64,000 bases of DNA from Ardenticatenaceae bacterium (GTDB lineage Bacteria; Chloroflexota; Anaerolineae; Promineifilales; Promineifilaceae): assembly GCA_020634435.1 (NCBI GenBank), contig JACKBS010000007.1, forward strand, positions 124,001 to 188,000, read 5' to 3'. Shown in pieces: positions 1 to 9,800 of the stretch (its first letter is position 1; each line of letters opens with the position of its first letter). A program made the position numbers and the translations under genes. Under the pieces are notes generated by a model. The model saw only the letters and a program-made list of their open reading frames with translations, was not told the origin of the DNA and searched no databases.

Positions 1-31
1 TTGCTCAATTGCCTTCAAAAAAGGACGCCAG

Positions 32-595
32 ATGCCTCAACAACCCGCCCTTTTCCTTGACCGTGATGGTGTATTTATTGAAAATCGGTCCAACTACGTG
101 CGCAGTTGGGCTGATGTGGAGTTCTTCCCCCAAGCGCTCGACGCGCTGGCACACATCCGTGACATTCCTTACAAAATCATCGTGGTGACCAACCAATCGG
201 CCGTAGGCCGCGGGCTGATGAGTTTGGAAACGGCCGTATCCCTCAATGAGCGTATTTTGGCTGAGGTGAGAGGGAGAAACGGCCGTATCGACGCCAGCTA
301 TCTTTGCCCCGCCCCACCTGGCACCAACGATCCGTGCCGCAAACCGCGCCCCGGCATGCTGCTCCAGGCCGCCCAAGAGCACAAACTGGACCTCAGCCAA
401 TCCTACATGATTGGCGACGCCCTCACGGACCTCCAAGCAGGTCAGGCAGCTGGGGTTAAGCAAGCGATCCTGCTGCTCACCGGACGGGGCCAAGCTCAGG
501 CACAGCTGCCGCTTGCGGCTGAACTACCTGCCTTTACCACCTACCCCACCCTAGCCGATGCTCTGCATCACCTCTTCCCCGATCCAAAGCGCTAA
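32..595 (+). CDS. gmhB: HAD-family phosphatase, GmhB-like (D-glycero-manno-heptose 1,7-bisphosphate 7-phosphatase type)
   Basis: This 187-residue protein is the usual size for GmhB. The HAD nucleophile motif DRDGV is at residues 10-14 (Asp10 and Asp12), a VVTNQS motif II follows near residue 50, and GDALTDLQAG supplies the C-terminal metal-binding acids. A CRKPRPGM segment near residues 103-110, together with an upstream Cys, matches the zinc and substrate loop of the family. GmhB removes the C7 phosphate of heptose bisphosphate in the cytoplasm on the way to ADP- or GDP-heptose. AGGACG precedes the ATG. It is the only + strand gene before the long minus-strand glycan locus, so a role in supplying nucleotide sugar is plausible. 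Related histidinol-phosphatase-type HAD enzymes cannot be excluded. Confidence 0.8.
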   Translation: MPQQPALFLDRDGVFIENRSNYVRSWADVEFFPQALDALAHIRDIPYKIIVVTNQSAVGRGLMSLETAVSLNERILAEVRGRNGRIDASYLCPAPPGTNDPCRKPRPGMLLQAAQEHKLDLSQSYMIGDALTDLQAGQAAGVKQAILLLTGRGQAQAQLPLAAELPAFTTYPTLADALHHLFPDPKR

Positions 596-600
596 AACAA

Positions 601-634
601 AAAGTGGCTCAAACGCATGCGTTTGAGCCACTTT
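601..634. terminator. Perfect 34-bp palindromic terminator between convergent genes
   Basis: The two 17-nt halves are perfectly complementary (AAAGTGGCTCAAACGCA and its complement). Read on the minus strand, the stem is followed by a T-rich run (TTTTTGTTTT), so it should end transcription of the minus-strand glycan locus. On the plus strand it lies five bases past the stop of the GmhB-like gene and probably serves both directions. Confidence 0.9.
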
Positions 635-664
635 CCAATTTAATTTACCTTCTAGCCAGAAGGC

Positions 665-2323
665 TTACGACTGTACCGCTTCCTGGCCACGCAAAAAACG
701 CTTGCGAAGCTTGCTATTCGGCTGCGGTTCGTCTTTCTCGCCGTCGTCCCCGTTCGAGTAGTAGGGATCTTTGTAATAGTAATAGAGGTTGTGACCTTCA
801 CTACCCGCCTTCAGCGAGTTAAGTACTGCGCCAGCAATGTTAGCGTTGACGTCGTCCAGGCGTTCGACCACCTGCTTAAATTCGTCCTTGCGGCTCTTGT
901 TGGCCCGAACCACGATGAGAGTTGTCCCGGCAATGGCACTCAAAACGGCCGCATCCGTCACCGAAAGCGCAGGCGGGCTATCTACGATGACAAAGTCATA
1001 CAAACCTTCCAGCACTTCCAGCAAACGGCGCATTTTGGTCGAACCAAGCAGCTCTGACGGATTTGGCGGAATCGGGCCACAAGTCATGACTTGCAAACCT
1101 TCCACTTTGGTCGGCTGCACGATATCTTCAACCAGGTTGCGCACATCGATGTCAGAATCTTCAACGTTCAACTTTAGCAGCAAGCTGGTAACACCACGCT
1201 TATTGGGTAAGGTAAAGATGCTGTGCTGAGACGGTCGTCGCAAATCCCCATCCACCAACAGGACATTGTGGCCAGCCTGTGCCATAACAACAGACAAGTT
1301 AGCCGCGGTCGTGCTCTTCCCTTCGCCCGAAACACCGCTGGTTAACAACAACAAAGAATTTTTCTTGTCAACAACGGAAAACTGAATAGCCGTGCGCAAA
1401 ACCCGGTATGCTTCAGAGGTAGGCGACCTGGGATCACTTACCGTGATCAACTTGCTGTCGTCTTCCGTATTGATAAAGGAAATGCCAGCCAACGTGGTTA
1501 ATTTACCCAGCTTCATAATTTGATCTGGGGTTTTCACCGTGTCATCAAGGTACTCTAGCAAATAAGCGGCCGTAGCGGCTAAAACAAAACCAAAGGCCGT
1601 CGCGGCCAGTATGGTGATGGTATTTTGCGGATCGACGGGCGCTTGGGGTAAAGATGCTGGCTCAATCACCCGAATTGTATTGGTCGCGCCTTGCTGCGTG
1701 GTGGCTAGCAAGCTGGTGTAGTTGGTTTGTAGCTGCTGCAAACTTCCTTCTAGGCTTGCCAACTCATTCTGAGCCTCGGCAATCTCCAGGGCGCTATCCA
1801 GCTGGCCCAGCTCTTCTCGCTTGGCCGCAATCTGCGCTTCGGTTTCCGTAATAGCCGTTTCGTAGCTGTCTAGCTGCTTAGAAGCAAACTCCTGACGTCT
1901 GATCCCTTCTGCAGCCGTTGGGCTGCGGGAGATCAACTGACGGGTCAACTCATCCGCTACGGCCTGAGCCCGTCTCGGATCCGAATCGGTCACAGCAATA
2001 TCCACAAAGTTTGTATTGGGAACCTGGGACACAGAGATGGGCGGTAAACCTTGCAAACCAAGTGCTTTGCCGGTTGCCTGTCTTACAGATGAACCGTTAG
2101 CAAAATCAACGTAGGTGGCTGCCAGAGATTGGGTAACAGAAAAATCACTGTTAGATGGATTGAGATCGTCAATTGCACTACCAATCATCAGCGTTGCCGT
2201 CGATCGATAGACCTCGGGCTGCTGGCGTGTAACCAGATAACTAGAGCCCGCGGCTATCAAAGTAGATGCAATTATTAACCACCACCATCGAAGCAACGGG
2301 CGAATATATTCTGTCAATTCCAT
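665..2323 (-). CDS. Polysaccharide co-polymerase fused to BY-kinase (Wzc/CapAB-like)
   Basis: This 552-residue inner-membrane protein has a Wzz domain at the N terminus. It runs from TM1 near 15-32, through an extracytoplasmic coiled-coil part (about 145-205), to TM2 near 235-255 preceded by the proline-rich EPASLPQAPVDP. A bacterial tyrosine-kinase ATPase domain follows, with Walker A GVSGEGKST at 330-338, Walker A' LLVDGDLRRP at 355-364 and Walker B FVIVDSPP at 444-451. The C terminus has a tyrosine cluster (YYYY and YY, about 514-522) of the kind that is autophosphorylated in this family. Such proteins control chain length and export of capsular or exopolysaccharide. It is the last gene of the minus-strand locus, just before the palindromic terminator. 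Confidence 0.92.
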   Translation of the reverse strand: MELTEYIRPLLRWWWLIIASTLIAAGSSYLVTRQQPEVYRSTATLMIGSAIDDLNPSNSDFSVTQSLAATYVDFANGSSVRQATGKALGLQGLPPISVSQVPNTNFVDIAVTDSDPRRAQAVADELTRQLISRSPTAAEGIRRQEFASKQLDSYETAITETEAQIAAKREELGQLDSALEIAEAQNELASLEGSLQQLQTNYTSLLATTQQGATNTIRVIEPASLPQAPVDPQNTITILAATAFGFVLAATAAYLLEYLDDTVKTPDQIMKLGKLTTLAGISFINTEDDSKLITVSDPRSPTSEAYRVLRTAIQFSVVDKKNSLLLLTSGVSGEGKSTTAANLSVVMAQAGHNVLLVDGDLRRPSQHSIFTLPNKRGVTSLLLKLNVEDSDIDVRNLVEDIVQPTKVEGLQVMTCGPIPPNPSELLGSTKMRRLLEVLEGLYDFVIVDSPPALSVTDAAVLSAIAGTTLIVVRANKSRKDEFKQVVERLDDVNANIAGAVLNSLKAGSEGHNLYYYYKDPYYSNGDDGEKDEPQPNSKLRKRFLRGQEAVQS

Positions 2324-2659
2324 AAGTCAACCTTGCCTGAAAACGAAAACAAAACAAAAAAGGATCAATTTAAATTGTGTCAAGCCTCACCGTAATGCTC
2401 ACTTCGCAACGCGGTCAAACAATGACCAACTATCTTCTCACTCATCCAGACTACATCTCAATTCCAGGCACCGGGTGAAAATGAAAAGGTTAATAGAGGT
2501 GCAAGCACGCAGCGAGGAGGATAAATGATACACAAAGTCTATTTGGGGATATTTTAGAGATTAAAGCTTACCAAGCATCTTACACCAAAACCCTGACACT
2601 CAGGACTCAGTTTGATCGATGCGTCTCCATCTTACCGACCTTACCGACCAAAACTATGC
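2324..2659. other. 336-bp spacer upstream of the Wzc-like gene
   Basis: No gene of convincing length was found. On the minus strand a TTGACA followed by an AT-rich stretch lies near 2365-2395 and may belong to a promoter for the Wzc-like gene, but no clean -10 box was seen. On the plus strand a strong ribosome-binding sequence (GAGGAGG) precedes a ten-codon open frame at 2525-2557; nothing supports its expression. Confidence 0.4.
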
Positions 2660-3892
2660 TCATCTTTCAGCTTGCGCATAAATATCATTCATTTTATTGA
2701 GGACAACTTGCCAATCATAACGATTTTCGGCCAGGATACGGCCGTTTGCCGCCAGACGTTCCTGCAGCACCTGATCCTGCAAAAGCTCAACCGTGGCAGC
2801 AGCAAAGGCAACCGGATCATTGGCCACCAACACTTCTTGCCTGTGCGCAGCCTCGATACCTTCCAAGCCCACGGTAGTGGTCACAACAGGCATAGCCCGG
2901 GCAAACGCTTCCAGGATTCGCACACGCATGCCACCCCCCGCCCGCACCGGCACTACCATTATGGCGGCCTGGTCCAGATATGGATCGAGTTCTGGTACAT
3001 AGCCCGTAACGGCAACGTGATCCGGGTTTTGGTTGGCCGCTTCCACAAAATCTTTGGGCGGATTCTTACCAATGATCGTGAGTACGGCTTCCGGTATCTG
3101 CGCACGTATCAGCGGCAAAACTTCGGTTAGAAACCAACGAATTCCGTCCGCGTTGGGCGGATAATGCAGCGTGCCCAGCGTGACAATGTTGGCCGAAGTT
3201 GGCTTGCGGGTTAGCGGTTGGAGTTTTACCGTATCGACGGCAATCGGAATGACGCTGACGCTTTGACGCACCTCTGTAGTGGAACGGTCGTTAACGGCCG
3301 CCAGCAGCGCCTCGCGATCCGGTTCAATGACAACCATGGTGTGGTCAAAACGTTCAGTTAGCATCCCCTCATAACGTTTGATGCGCTCCGACTCCAGGGC
3401 CAGCACCGGTTTCAAAAACCAGGAGGCGTTTTCCCCCATTCGTTCGATAATGGTCCACACGGCATTGTGAGCGTCAAAAATGAGAAACGGCCGTTTGCCA
3501 TCATCACCCGCCAGAGCATCTAGAGCAAACTGCGTCATCGTCAACTGGTCCGCGTGAATGGCATCGAATGTTTCGCGGGCAAGCAATTCGCGCACCAGAT
3601 GGCGCATCGGCGGTAAATCATCCCGCTCAATCAAAAACGGGCGCCCCGTCAGATGGCTGCGCAGCCAATAACCCACGTCGGCCAGGCGCGAACGGCGGAT
3701 GGGCACAGGGTGAACGGCCGTACAAAGCTGCTTCATGACAGGTAAATATTGTTCCTCTTCGCTTCGTACAAAAGAAACGAGGGTGATTTGGTGGCCACTC
3801 TCGGCGAGATAGCGCAAGACATGCCAGGTCTTTACCTTGGGTCCGGCATCAGGTGGATAGGGAATTATCTGAGTAAGCAGCAGAATTCGCAT
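2660..3892 (-). CDS. Glycosyltransferase family 4
   Basis: A 410-residue GT-B glycosyltransferase. The N terminus MRILLLTQIIPYPPDAGPK is the glycine/proline acceptor-loop start common to GT4 enzymes. The C-terminal half has the donor-site region (EAFARAMPVVTTTVGLEGI, about residue 330) and a GTLHYPPNADG segment near the domain junction. It lacks membrane segments and should act at the cytoplasmic face of the membrane, adding one sugar from a nucleotide donor to the growing surface glycan. The donor and linkage cannot be read from the sequence. It lies upstream of the Wzc-like gene, separated by a 336-bp spacer, and 71 bp after the next GT2 gene. Confidence 0.85.
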   Translation of the reverse strand: MRILLLTQIIPYPPDAGPKVKTWHVLRYLAESGHQITLVSFVRSEEEQYLPVMKQLCTAVHPVPIRRSRLADVGYWLRSHLTGRPFLIERDDLPPMRHLVRELLARETFDAIHADQLTMTQFALDALAGDDGKRPFLIFDAHNAVWTIIERMGENASWFLKPVLALESERIKRYEGMLTERFDHTMVVIEPDREALLAAVNDRSTTEVRQSVSVIPIAVDTVKLQPLTRKPTSANIVTLGTLHYPPNADGIRWFLTEVLPLIRAQIPEAVLTIIGKNPPKDFVEAANQNPDHVAVTGYVPELDPYLDQAAIMVVPVRAGGGMRVRILEAFARAMPVVTTTVGLEGIEAAHRQEVLVANDPVAFAAATVELLQDQVLQERLAANGRILAENRYDWQVVLNKMNDIYAQAER

Positions 3893-3963
3893 AAATGAGG
3901 ATAGTTTTTTATGATGGAGTGCCTATCAAGCCAGCTCTGCCAATCTTCTTGACTCTGAGCGGT

Positions 3964-4878
3964 CTACATGGCGGGCAATGCGCCTAGCAAAAGGCGGTAA
4001 TTGTGCGCCAGCGTTAAACGCCGTGCTCGCGCCGGCCCGCGCCGCAGCCAGGCCAGCGGCGACAGGGAAAGACGGGCCAATGAGGCAGCCATGAGAATAA
4101 ACTTGTAGGCACCGGCCGCAAAACGGCCGTAATGTTTGCGAAAAAATTGGATTTTGCTCTTATAAAGCTGCAAAAACATATTAGTCGCTACCTGTTGGGT
4201 ACTTTGTCCACCAAAATGAATCACTTTAGACCTGGGAATCCAGAAAAGCTGCCACCCAGCCTTCTGCAAACGGTAACAAAGATCAACTTCTTCCGTGTAC
4301 ATGAAGTATGCTTCATCTAGCAAGCCAATCTGTTCCAGCGCCTCACGGCGTACCAAGAAGCTCGCCCCTTGAATGACCTCCACGCGCTGAGGCTGCTCCA
4401 CGTCCCAGGAATACATCCGATATTGGGCGTAAGGTAGCAAAATGTCAAGATGGAAAAGCCGCCACAGCTCGCGGCCCAAGGTCAGCATAGGGTAACAAGA
4501 CGGCTGCAGGCTGTGATCAGGATTGAGAAGGCGCGAACCGGCCGCGCCTGTATCTGGATGAGAATCCATGAACTCAACCAGTTCTGCCAACCCGCCAGGC
4601 AGCACTTCTGTATCAGGGTTTAGCAGCAGGACATAACGGCCGTTACACCGTTCAATAGCCTGATTATTGGCTGGCGCAAAACCAATATTCTCCTGGTTCA
4701 CAATCAGCTCCACCTGGGGAAACTGCTGCCGGACCATTTGCACGCTGTCATCTGTAGAAGCATTATCAACCACCCAAACGTCAAAATCACAGCCCGGTGG
4801 GTTGGCAAAGACACTGTCTAAACAGCCAGCTAACAACGTTTTAGTATTCCAGCTAACAATAACAATTGAAAGTTTCAT
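3964..4878 (-). CDS. Glycosyltransferase family 2, rhamnosyltransferase-like
   Basis: This 304-residue GT-A enzyme begins MKLSIVIVSWNTKTLL, with the donor-site VVDNASTDDS near residue 37 and LLNPDTEVLPGG carrying the metal-binding acid near residue 90. A C-terminal amphipathic or hydrophobic part follows. The arrangement matches the WbbL/RfbF-type rhamnosyltransferase branch of GT2, although the sugar is not proven. I chose the ATG at 4878 over a TTG two codons upstream. The gene begins 10 nt after the stop of the Wzy-like gene, so the two are co-transcribed. Confidence 0.85.
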   Translation of the reverse strand: MKLSIVIVSWNTKTLLAGCLDSVFANPPGCDFDVWVVDNASTDDSVQMVRQQFPQVELIVNQENIGFAPANNQAIERCNGRYVLLLNPDTEVLPGGLAELVEFMDSHPDTGAAGSRLLNPDHSLQPSCYPMLTLGRELWRLFHLDILLPYAQYRMYSWDVEQPQRVEVIQGASFLVRREALEQIGLLDEAYFMYTEEVDLCYRLQKAGWQLFWIPRSKVIHFGGQSTQQVATNMFLQLYKSKIQFFRKHYGRFAAGAYKFILMAASLARLSLSPLAWLRRGPARARRLTLAHNYRLLLGALPAM

Positions 4879-4888
4879 AATCAATCAG

Positions 4889-6271
4889 TTACGCCGACTG
4901 CTCTTGGCTTGTTTTTAGAGCCAGGTGGCCGACGCTAACCACTGCTCCAGAGAGAAGCCACCCAACAGCTGATGAGCGGAAGCCCTGCATGCCCAGGTTG
5001 TAGAAAAAGGGAATGACCCAATCGGCCATAGCGGCTGCGACAACCGTGCCGGCTGTCGCCCCAAGAGCGGCAAAGATATAAGCGCGCGCAAAGCCCTCAA
5101 CAACTCGGTAACGCAGTTTAAATGCCAACCAACCAACCTCGATAAAAATCCACAAGAAAGAAAAAACACCGACCAGGCCATTTTGGGCCAAAATATCCGC
5201 ATAATTATTGTGTGAGTTAAACGCAACATCGAAGCCACGGATAGCAAAAAGCGCTGTATACCAACGATAGTTCGCGGGGCCTAACCCAAACAAAGGATTG
5301 GTTTTGGCAATTTGTAGCATAATTACTAAGGCATCCATCCGGGTTGAAACACTGTAATCATCAGATGCCAATGCATCAGAGACCAAACCAATTGCCGGAA
5401 TGAGCCCCAAAAGAATAACTACCAAAGCCGCTCGCTTGGACCGAACCGCCCAAATGACCGCAAAACTGAGCAACAACGGCATCCAACCTGACTTTTCGCG
5501 ATACTTTAAGATGAAAGTGTAGTAAACAATGAGAAGTGTCAGAGCAGCGAAAGCCAAACGCCAAGGCCAGCTCAAATCTTTGTTGTACAAGGCCATGCTA
5601 AAAGCAAGGCTACCAAACCAGACTACCATGATGCCGCGATATTCCCCACCCTTAAAGAACCCCGGCAGTGAAAAAGGCAGCATACGCGTGACCAGAAAAA
5701 AAGCCGCACAGCCCACAAATGCCCATACCATCCATCTTAACCAACGCAGGTCTTTTATTTGATTTGCCCCTAAGAAAAAGGCAAATGCTGCCAGAATAAA
5801 CATGGACAGTGCGCCCAATTGAGCACCTATTGGAGCGGGCAAAACAGGATCGAACCAGCGCAGTTGGCCAATAATAAATGACAGGCAGGCGCCTACCACC
5901 ATGATGATTAACGGCCGTGTGGTCCGAGAATCCGTCAGTTTAACTTCCCGATCCTGTACAACCATACCAAATATCCAGAGCCCCGTGAACAGGGCAACCA
6001 GCCCCATCGTCGGGTTCACCCCGCTAGGGCCCGTTATTGGAATGGCCATGCCGCTTACGAGAATGGCAATAAGCCCCAGGCTGGGATAACGAATAGCAAC
6101 GAGCAGCATGGGCAAACTGGCCAGCAAAGCAATCACCAGGACAAGTTCTTTATAGGAGCCAATATAGGCTATGGCGGCGCTAAGTAGCAGCACGCCGACA
6201 ACTAGCACCGGTCGTAGCATAGTCCAAATATTAGGTGAACTCTGCTGGGACGGGATAATGTTTTTAAACAT
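4889..6271 (-). CDS. O-antigen polymerase/ligase family membrane protein (Wzy/WaaL-like)
   Basis: A 460-residue polytopic protein with about 11-12 predicted membrane segments and one larger extracytoplasmic loop near residues 300-350, containing NPLFGLGPANYRWY and then FNSHNNYADILAQNGLVG. The short Gly-x-Gly-x-x-Asn plus His-Asn-x-x pattern is the signature of the Wzy_C/O-antigen-ligase superfamily. These enzymes polymerise lipid-linked repeat units or transfer glycan to an acceptor on the outer face of the membrane. The locus also carries an ABC exporter, so which route this protein serves is open. It lies between two GT2 genes in the same operon. Confidence 0.82.
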   Translation of the reverse strand: MFKNIIPSQQSSPNIWTMLRPVLVVGVLLLSAAIAYIGSYKELVLVIALLASLPMLLVAIRYPSLGLIAILVSGMAIPITGPSGVNPTMGLVALFTGLWIFGMVVQDREVKLTDSRTTRPLIIMVVGACLSFIIGQLRWFDPVLPAPIGAQLGALSMFILAAFAFFLGANQIKDLRWLRWMVWAFVGCAAFFLVTRMLPFSLPGFFKGGEYRGIMVVWFGSLAFSMALYNKDLSWPWRLAFAALTLLIVYYTFILKYREKSGWMPLLLSFAVIWAVRSKRAALVVILLGLIPAIGLVSDALASDDYSVSTRMDALVIMLQIAKTNPLFGLGPANYRWYTALFAIRGFDVAFNSHNNYADILAQNGLVGVFSFLWIFIEVGWLAFKLRYRVVEGFARAYIFAALGATAGTVVAAAMADWVIPFFYNLGMQGFRSSAVGWLLSGAVVSVGHLALKTSQEQSA

Positions 6272-6305
6272 GAATCCTCAAATCGTAAGCTGCCCAATAA
6301 AAAGC

Positions 6306-7295
6306 TTACTCAAACGAAGCATTAGAGGCAAACTCACGCAAGCCGGCCCGGTATCCACGATAGATGTATCCGCCGATAATCCAACGATACAAAGCTTGAA
6401 ACAAAGCAGTGGAAGAATAACGCATCTGCAATAGTTCCGCGCATCGTTCCATCCCCCACATAGCCAAACGGGTCGACGCCCAGGAGCGGCTCAGCTTCCG
6501 TGTAATGAGAGCCGGCGAATCCTGACGCCAGTTAATTGGGGTTTTATCGCTAAACATAGGCAAATATCCCTGCAATTCTGGGTATTTCTGGAATAGGACA
6601 ACGGCTCGATAGGCTGTTTCTTTCATGCGCCGCTTGTGGCTTTGCAAATCACGTCTGACATGATCACGATGCCAACAAACCGCGCCCATACTGCGTTGAA
6701 ACTCAAATCCTTGGCAAAAAGCGCGGTAGGCAAAGTCCACATCACACCAGATACTTGAGCCTGGGAAATTTAAGGCTTGCATCATGCCGACATTAAAGTA
6801 AGCCCGACGCCAAATCGACATATTGTTGCTGCAAACATCCACAAAAGGCATTTCCTCTGACTCTCCACTTACCCTACGGCTTTCTTCAAGTGGACTGGTC
6901 AGGAGTGGGCTGGTATCCTCGGTCCAAAGACGCTCTACGCCCACCACAATTTTATTAGTAGACGAGCCATGAATTTTAGCAAGTTGTTCTAGGTAATCTG
7001 GTTCTACAAGAATATCATCATCCAAAAAAACCAGGATGTCCGCCTCACTTTGTTTAGCGCCCAAATTACGGGCTTCGGCGTCGCCCTGGTTTTCCTGCCA
7101 AAAGTAGCGCAAGGCAAACGGGAATGTTTCGTCAATGACTGAGCTTGTTTCATCCGTAGAGCCATCATCTACAACAATGACTTCAAAGTGAGCCGCAGGA
7201 AAATTTTGCCGCGTTAGCGAGTCTAATGTTTCGTACAGAAATACTTTGCGATTATAAGTTGGGATGATGATGCTTATTGTTGGTGTTGGTGTCAC
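6306..7295 (-). CDS. Glycosyltransferase family 2
   Basis: A 329-residue GT-A enzyme. TISIIIPTYNRKVFL at the N terminus, VVDDGSTDETS near residue 42 and VFLDDDILVEPDY near residue 90 (the DDD metal site) are diagnostic of GT2. A WHRDHVRRD segment near 208 is consistent with the catalytic-base/acceptor region. The start shown is a GTG directly preceding the conserved strand; no better ATG lies nearby. The C-terminal 80 residues are less typical and may bind the membrane. The gene is on the minus strand, 34 nt upstream of the Wzy-like gene. Confidence 0.85.
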   Translation of the reverse strand: MTPTPTISIIIPTYNRKVFLYETLDSLTRQNFPAAHFEVIVVDDGSTDETSSVIDETFPFALRYFWQENQGDAEARNLGAKQSEADILVFLDDDILVEPDYLEQLAKIHGSSTNKIVVGVERLWTEDTSPLLTSPLEESRRVSGESEEMPFVDVCSNNMSIWRRAYFNVGMMQALNFPGSSIWCDVDFAYRAFCQGFEFQRSMGAVCWHRDHVRRDLQSHKRRMKETAYRAVVLFQKYPELQGYLPMFSDKTPINWRQDSPALITRKLSRSWASTRLAMWGMERCAELLQMRYSSTALFQALYRWIIGGYIYRGYRAGLREFASNASFE

Positions 7296-7377
7296 AATCC
7301 TCGTCGCCCCATGATAATAGTTGTTTTAACTTACTTTTTCGCTTACCTACACTTGAACCGCTTTACCTTATGCCGCG

Positions 7378-8760
7378 TTATAAAGTCACCGGTTTGCCCT
7401 GTTGGGATTTACGCTGGGCAATTTTCTTGAGCAGCACGTGGCTTAATTCTGAGATGGCCAAGGCAGCAAAAACAATCAGGACAGCGTCAACCGGCAAACG
7501 GTAGCGGACCTGGGCCCAAGTGAGCACATGGATCCCTGTATAGACTAAGACAAACAGATAGAGCAACATGGCGGTGAGAGACGGCCGTATCAACAGCGAC
7601 GTCTTTGGTGAACGTGTTAACCGGATAAAAGGGCGCACAAAGCCATAGAGCATGAAGGGCAAAAACAGGGCAAAAGACAGCACGCGCGATACGTTACTCA
7701 ATAATCCAGACGTGGGATCTGGCCAAAACTTAAAATAGGCTGGAATGCGACTAATGCTTAACAAAGCATACCGCCCTGGATCATCGACAATAAATTGGAT
7801 ACCCTCTTTTAATAATGCCTGATCTAAGGCTGCCTCATCCAGATGGCGCAGCTCATCGGGCACAAGCTCCTGATATGTTTCGCCCATCTCGGTCGCCGGG
7901 ATGAACCGTGTGCCGTAAATTGGATGGTTGCCCCAGAAGAAAGCATAGCCCGCATTAGTATTAAGCAGGACAAACCGGTCAAACCGCGAGTAGTTGAATA
8001 GTGTAAAGGGTAAAATCGAGAGAATGACGATGGCAGTGGCAATCCCTATGCTGAACAAACCGCGCTGCCACGCACGCTGCTGATATACAACAATGCCCAA
8101 CCACAAGAAAACAAAGGGAATAACCAATAAGAAGAGCTGACGTAGTAGCACCGCTATGCTTAAAGTTAGACCGAGCGCCAGCGCGTGCTTCCAATAACCT
8201 TGCCCTGGCAAACGTTGCGCCAACCCAATTGTGAGCGTTAGCGTAGCAATGACGGCCGTCATGTAAAAAGGCTCGGTCATCAAGGTTCCTGAGTAATACA
8301 CAAAATAGATGTAAACGGCCGTAATGCCTGCGGCCAACAAGGGCAGATTATCGCCCTGCAGCCACTCAACATTGGTTGCACCAAAAGAGGCACGAAGCTG
8401 CTCAGCCAGACGGTACGCCAGGGAGGGCTGCAAAATACCAACGATGACCGCCTGAATCAGCCGGGCAACCAGCGGATACGGACCAAAAATGCCATACACC
8501 CCAACCAGATAGAACGTGTAGAGAAAGCTCCAGTGCGCTGTTTGAGCACCGGCAGGCGTTACCGGCCACCACGCTTCGGCAAACGTAAAGCCATGCCCAC
8601 CCAAAATGCGTAAAGCCAGATTATGGTATGAAACCTGATCTGCCGTTCCCGGCAAGCTCACCACGCTGTTTCCCAAATACAGGGCAGCTAGAATCCGCAA
8701 AGCCACAGAGAGCAGCAAAATAACCCGGAATTTACTCTTCGTACTGAGTGACTTCACCAT
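7378..8760 (-). CDS. GT39/ArnT-like membrane glycosyltransferase
   Basis: A 460-residue polytopic protein with about 10-11 membrane segments and a first extracytoplasmic loop containing GTADQVSYHNLALRI. The Asp in this loop is in the position of the catalytic acid of GT-C enzymes (PMT, ArnT family). Such enzymes use polyprenyl-phosphate sugars on the outer face of the membrane to modify lipids, proteins or glycans. The last seven bases at its 5' end overlap the sulfotransferase stop, indicating translational coupling. Acceptor and sugar are unknown. Confidence 0.75.
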   Translation of the reverse strand: MVKSLSTKSKFRVILLLSVALRILAALYLGNSVVSLPGTADQVSYHNLALRILGGHGFTFAEAWWPVTPAGAQTAHWSFLYTFYLVGVYGIFGPYPLVARLIQAVIVGILQPSLAYRLAEQLRASFGATNVEWLQGDNLPLLAAGITAVYIYFVYYSGTLMTEPFYMTAVIATLTLTIGLAQRLPGQGYWKHALALGLTLSIAVLLRQLFLLVIPFVFLWLGIVVYQQRAWQRGLFSIGIATAIVILSILPFTLFNYSRFDRFVLLNTNAGYAFFWGNHPIYGTRFIPATEMGETYQELVPDELRHLDEAALDQALLKEGIQFIVDDPGRYALLSISRIPAYFKFWPDPTSGLLSNVSRVLSFALFLPFMLYGFVRPFIRLTRSPKTSLLIRPSLTAMLLYLFVLVYTGIHVLTWAQVRYRLPVDAVLIVFAALAISELSHVLLKKIAQRKSQQGKPVTL

Positions 8761-9698
8761 TTCATATCCTCGCAGTAGCCAAGATCTATTAGAGACTGAC
8801 CAGCAATTACTTTAAAAACCGACTTCTTGACGAGCGGCCATTTACTCCAATACTCAACCGGGCGAAAATTCTGCGGTCGCTTGATATGGCGCCAACCCAC
8901 TTTGCCTTTTTCTTCCAGCTTAGAAGAGCCAATAACCCGAATCTTGTCGATTTCCTCGAACGGATAACGACTTTCGTCCAGGCCAAATCGACGGCATGCT
9001 TCCTGCGCAAAAGAAACCGGATCCTGAAGCGCATCCTCATATTTAGTCATCCAGTAACCGTGGCAATGATTCTTTTCAAAGTGATCCATCGCGTAAAGAA
9101 CCGACTTGGCGCTGCGGTTCCACAGTAAGCTCACTTGAATAAAATTTAAATGGGTCCAGGTTCGCAGCGTGGAATGAACGACATCACGGCCGTCTCGCAC
9201 CAGCACTAACACATTTTCGTGAGGAAACATGGAAAAAAACTGGCTCAGGTATTGTACGCTGGGCATCTTGGCCAGCACGCGCTGATGCTGGGGTGCTGGG
9301 GCATGCAAATGCGCCATCATGGCCGCTCCAATAAGCGGCAGAAAATCGTCATCTTGCAGCTTGCCCTCGTTCATCTTGTAACCAAGCATGAATTTCTGCT
9401 GTAGCTGGCGGATGTCGGCCGTTAAAGGCAGCATTGGCAGTTCCCAAAGATGGTGGGGATACGCATACAAATCTGGGTGGCGGCACAGCAGTTCACCAAT
9501 GTAAACGGTACCCGACCGGGGCATAATGCCTTGAATAAAGATTGCCGGCCCACGGCCGTTTCCCCGAGCCAATGCAGCCGTCCGAATCGCGTCCTGGCTA
9601 ATTGCTCCAGCAAAATTGTCTGAAGTAAAACCACGCGTTTCGAAAAAATACCGAAAATACTTCTTAAGATCGTGTACCAATAGTGTAGAACGATCCAC
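8754..9698 (-). CDS. PAPS-dependent sulfotransferase
   Basis: A 314-residue protein with both hallmark sites for the sulfate donor PAPS. The 5'-phosphosulfate loop is GIMPRSGTVYIGELL (PRSGT at 60-64) and the 3'-phosphate site is RDGRDVVHS at about 168-176. It would transfer sulfate to a hydroxyl group of a sugar in the surface glycan before export. The start is GTG, with AAGGGAAG about seven bases upstream. It overlaps the GT39-like gene by seven bases. A second sulfotransferase lies at 20.1-20.9 kb, so sulfation is probably a main feature of the product. Confidence 0.87.
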   Translation of the reverse strand: MDRSTLLVHDLKKYFRYFFETRGFTSDNFAGAISQDAIRTAALARGNGRGPAIFIQGIMPRSGTVYIGELLCRHPDLYAYPHHLWELPMLPLTADIRQLQQKFMLGYKMNEGKLQDDDFLPLIGAAMMAHLHAPAPQHQRVLAKMPSVQYLSQFFSMFPHENVLVLVRDGRDVVHSTLRTWTHLNFIQVSLLWNRSAKSVLYAMDHFEKNHCHGYWMTKYEDALQDPVSFAQEACRRFGLDESRYPFEEIDKIRVIGSSKLEEKGKVGWRHIKRPQNFRPVEYWSKWPLVKKSVFKVIAGQSLIDLGYCEDMKW

Positions 9699-9800
9699 TA
9701 TTAACTTCCCTTGGGTAATGTTGCTTTGCCAGCAAGTAATTAAAACTTGGAGTCAGTTAGGCTCTCAAACACACTTCATCTCAAGTCTTGCCAATTAGAG

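Noticed and set aside
2525..2557. Ten-codon open frame after GAGGAGG in the spacer upstream of the Wzc-like gene
   Set aside because: Good ribosome site but too short to judge, no hairpin and no following gene on that strand.
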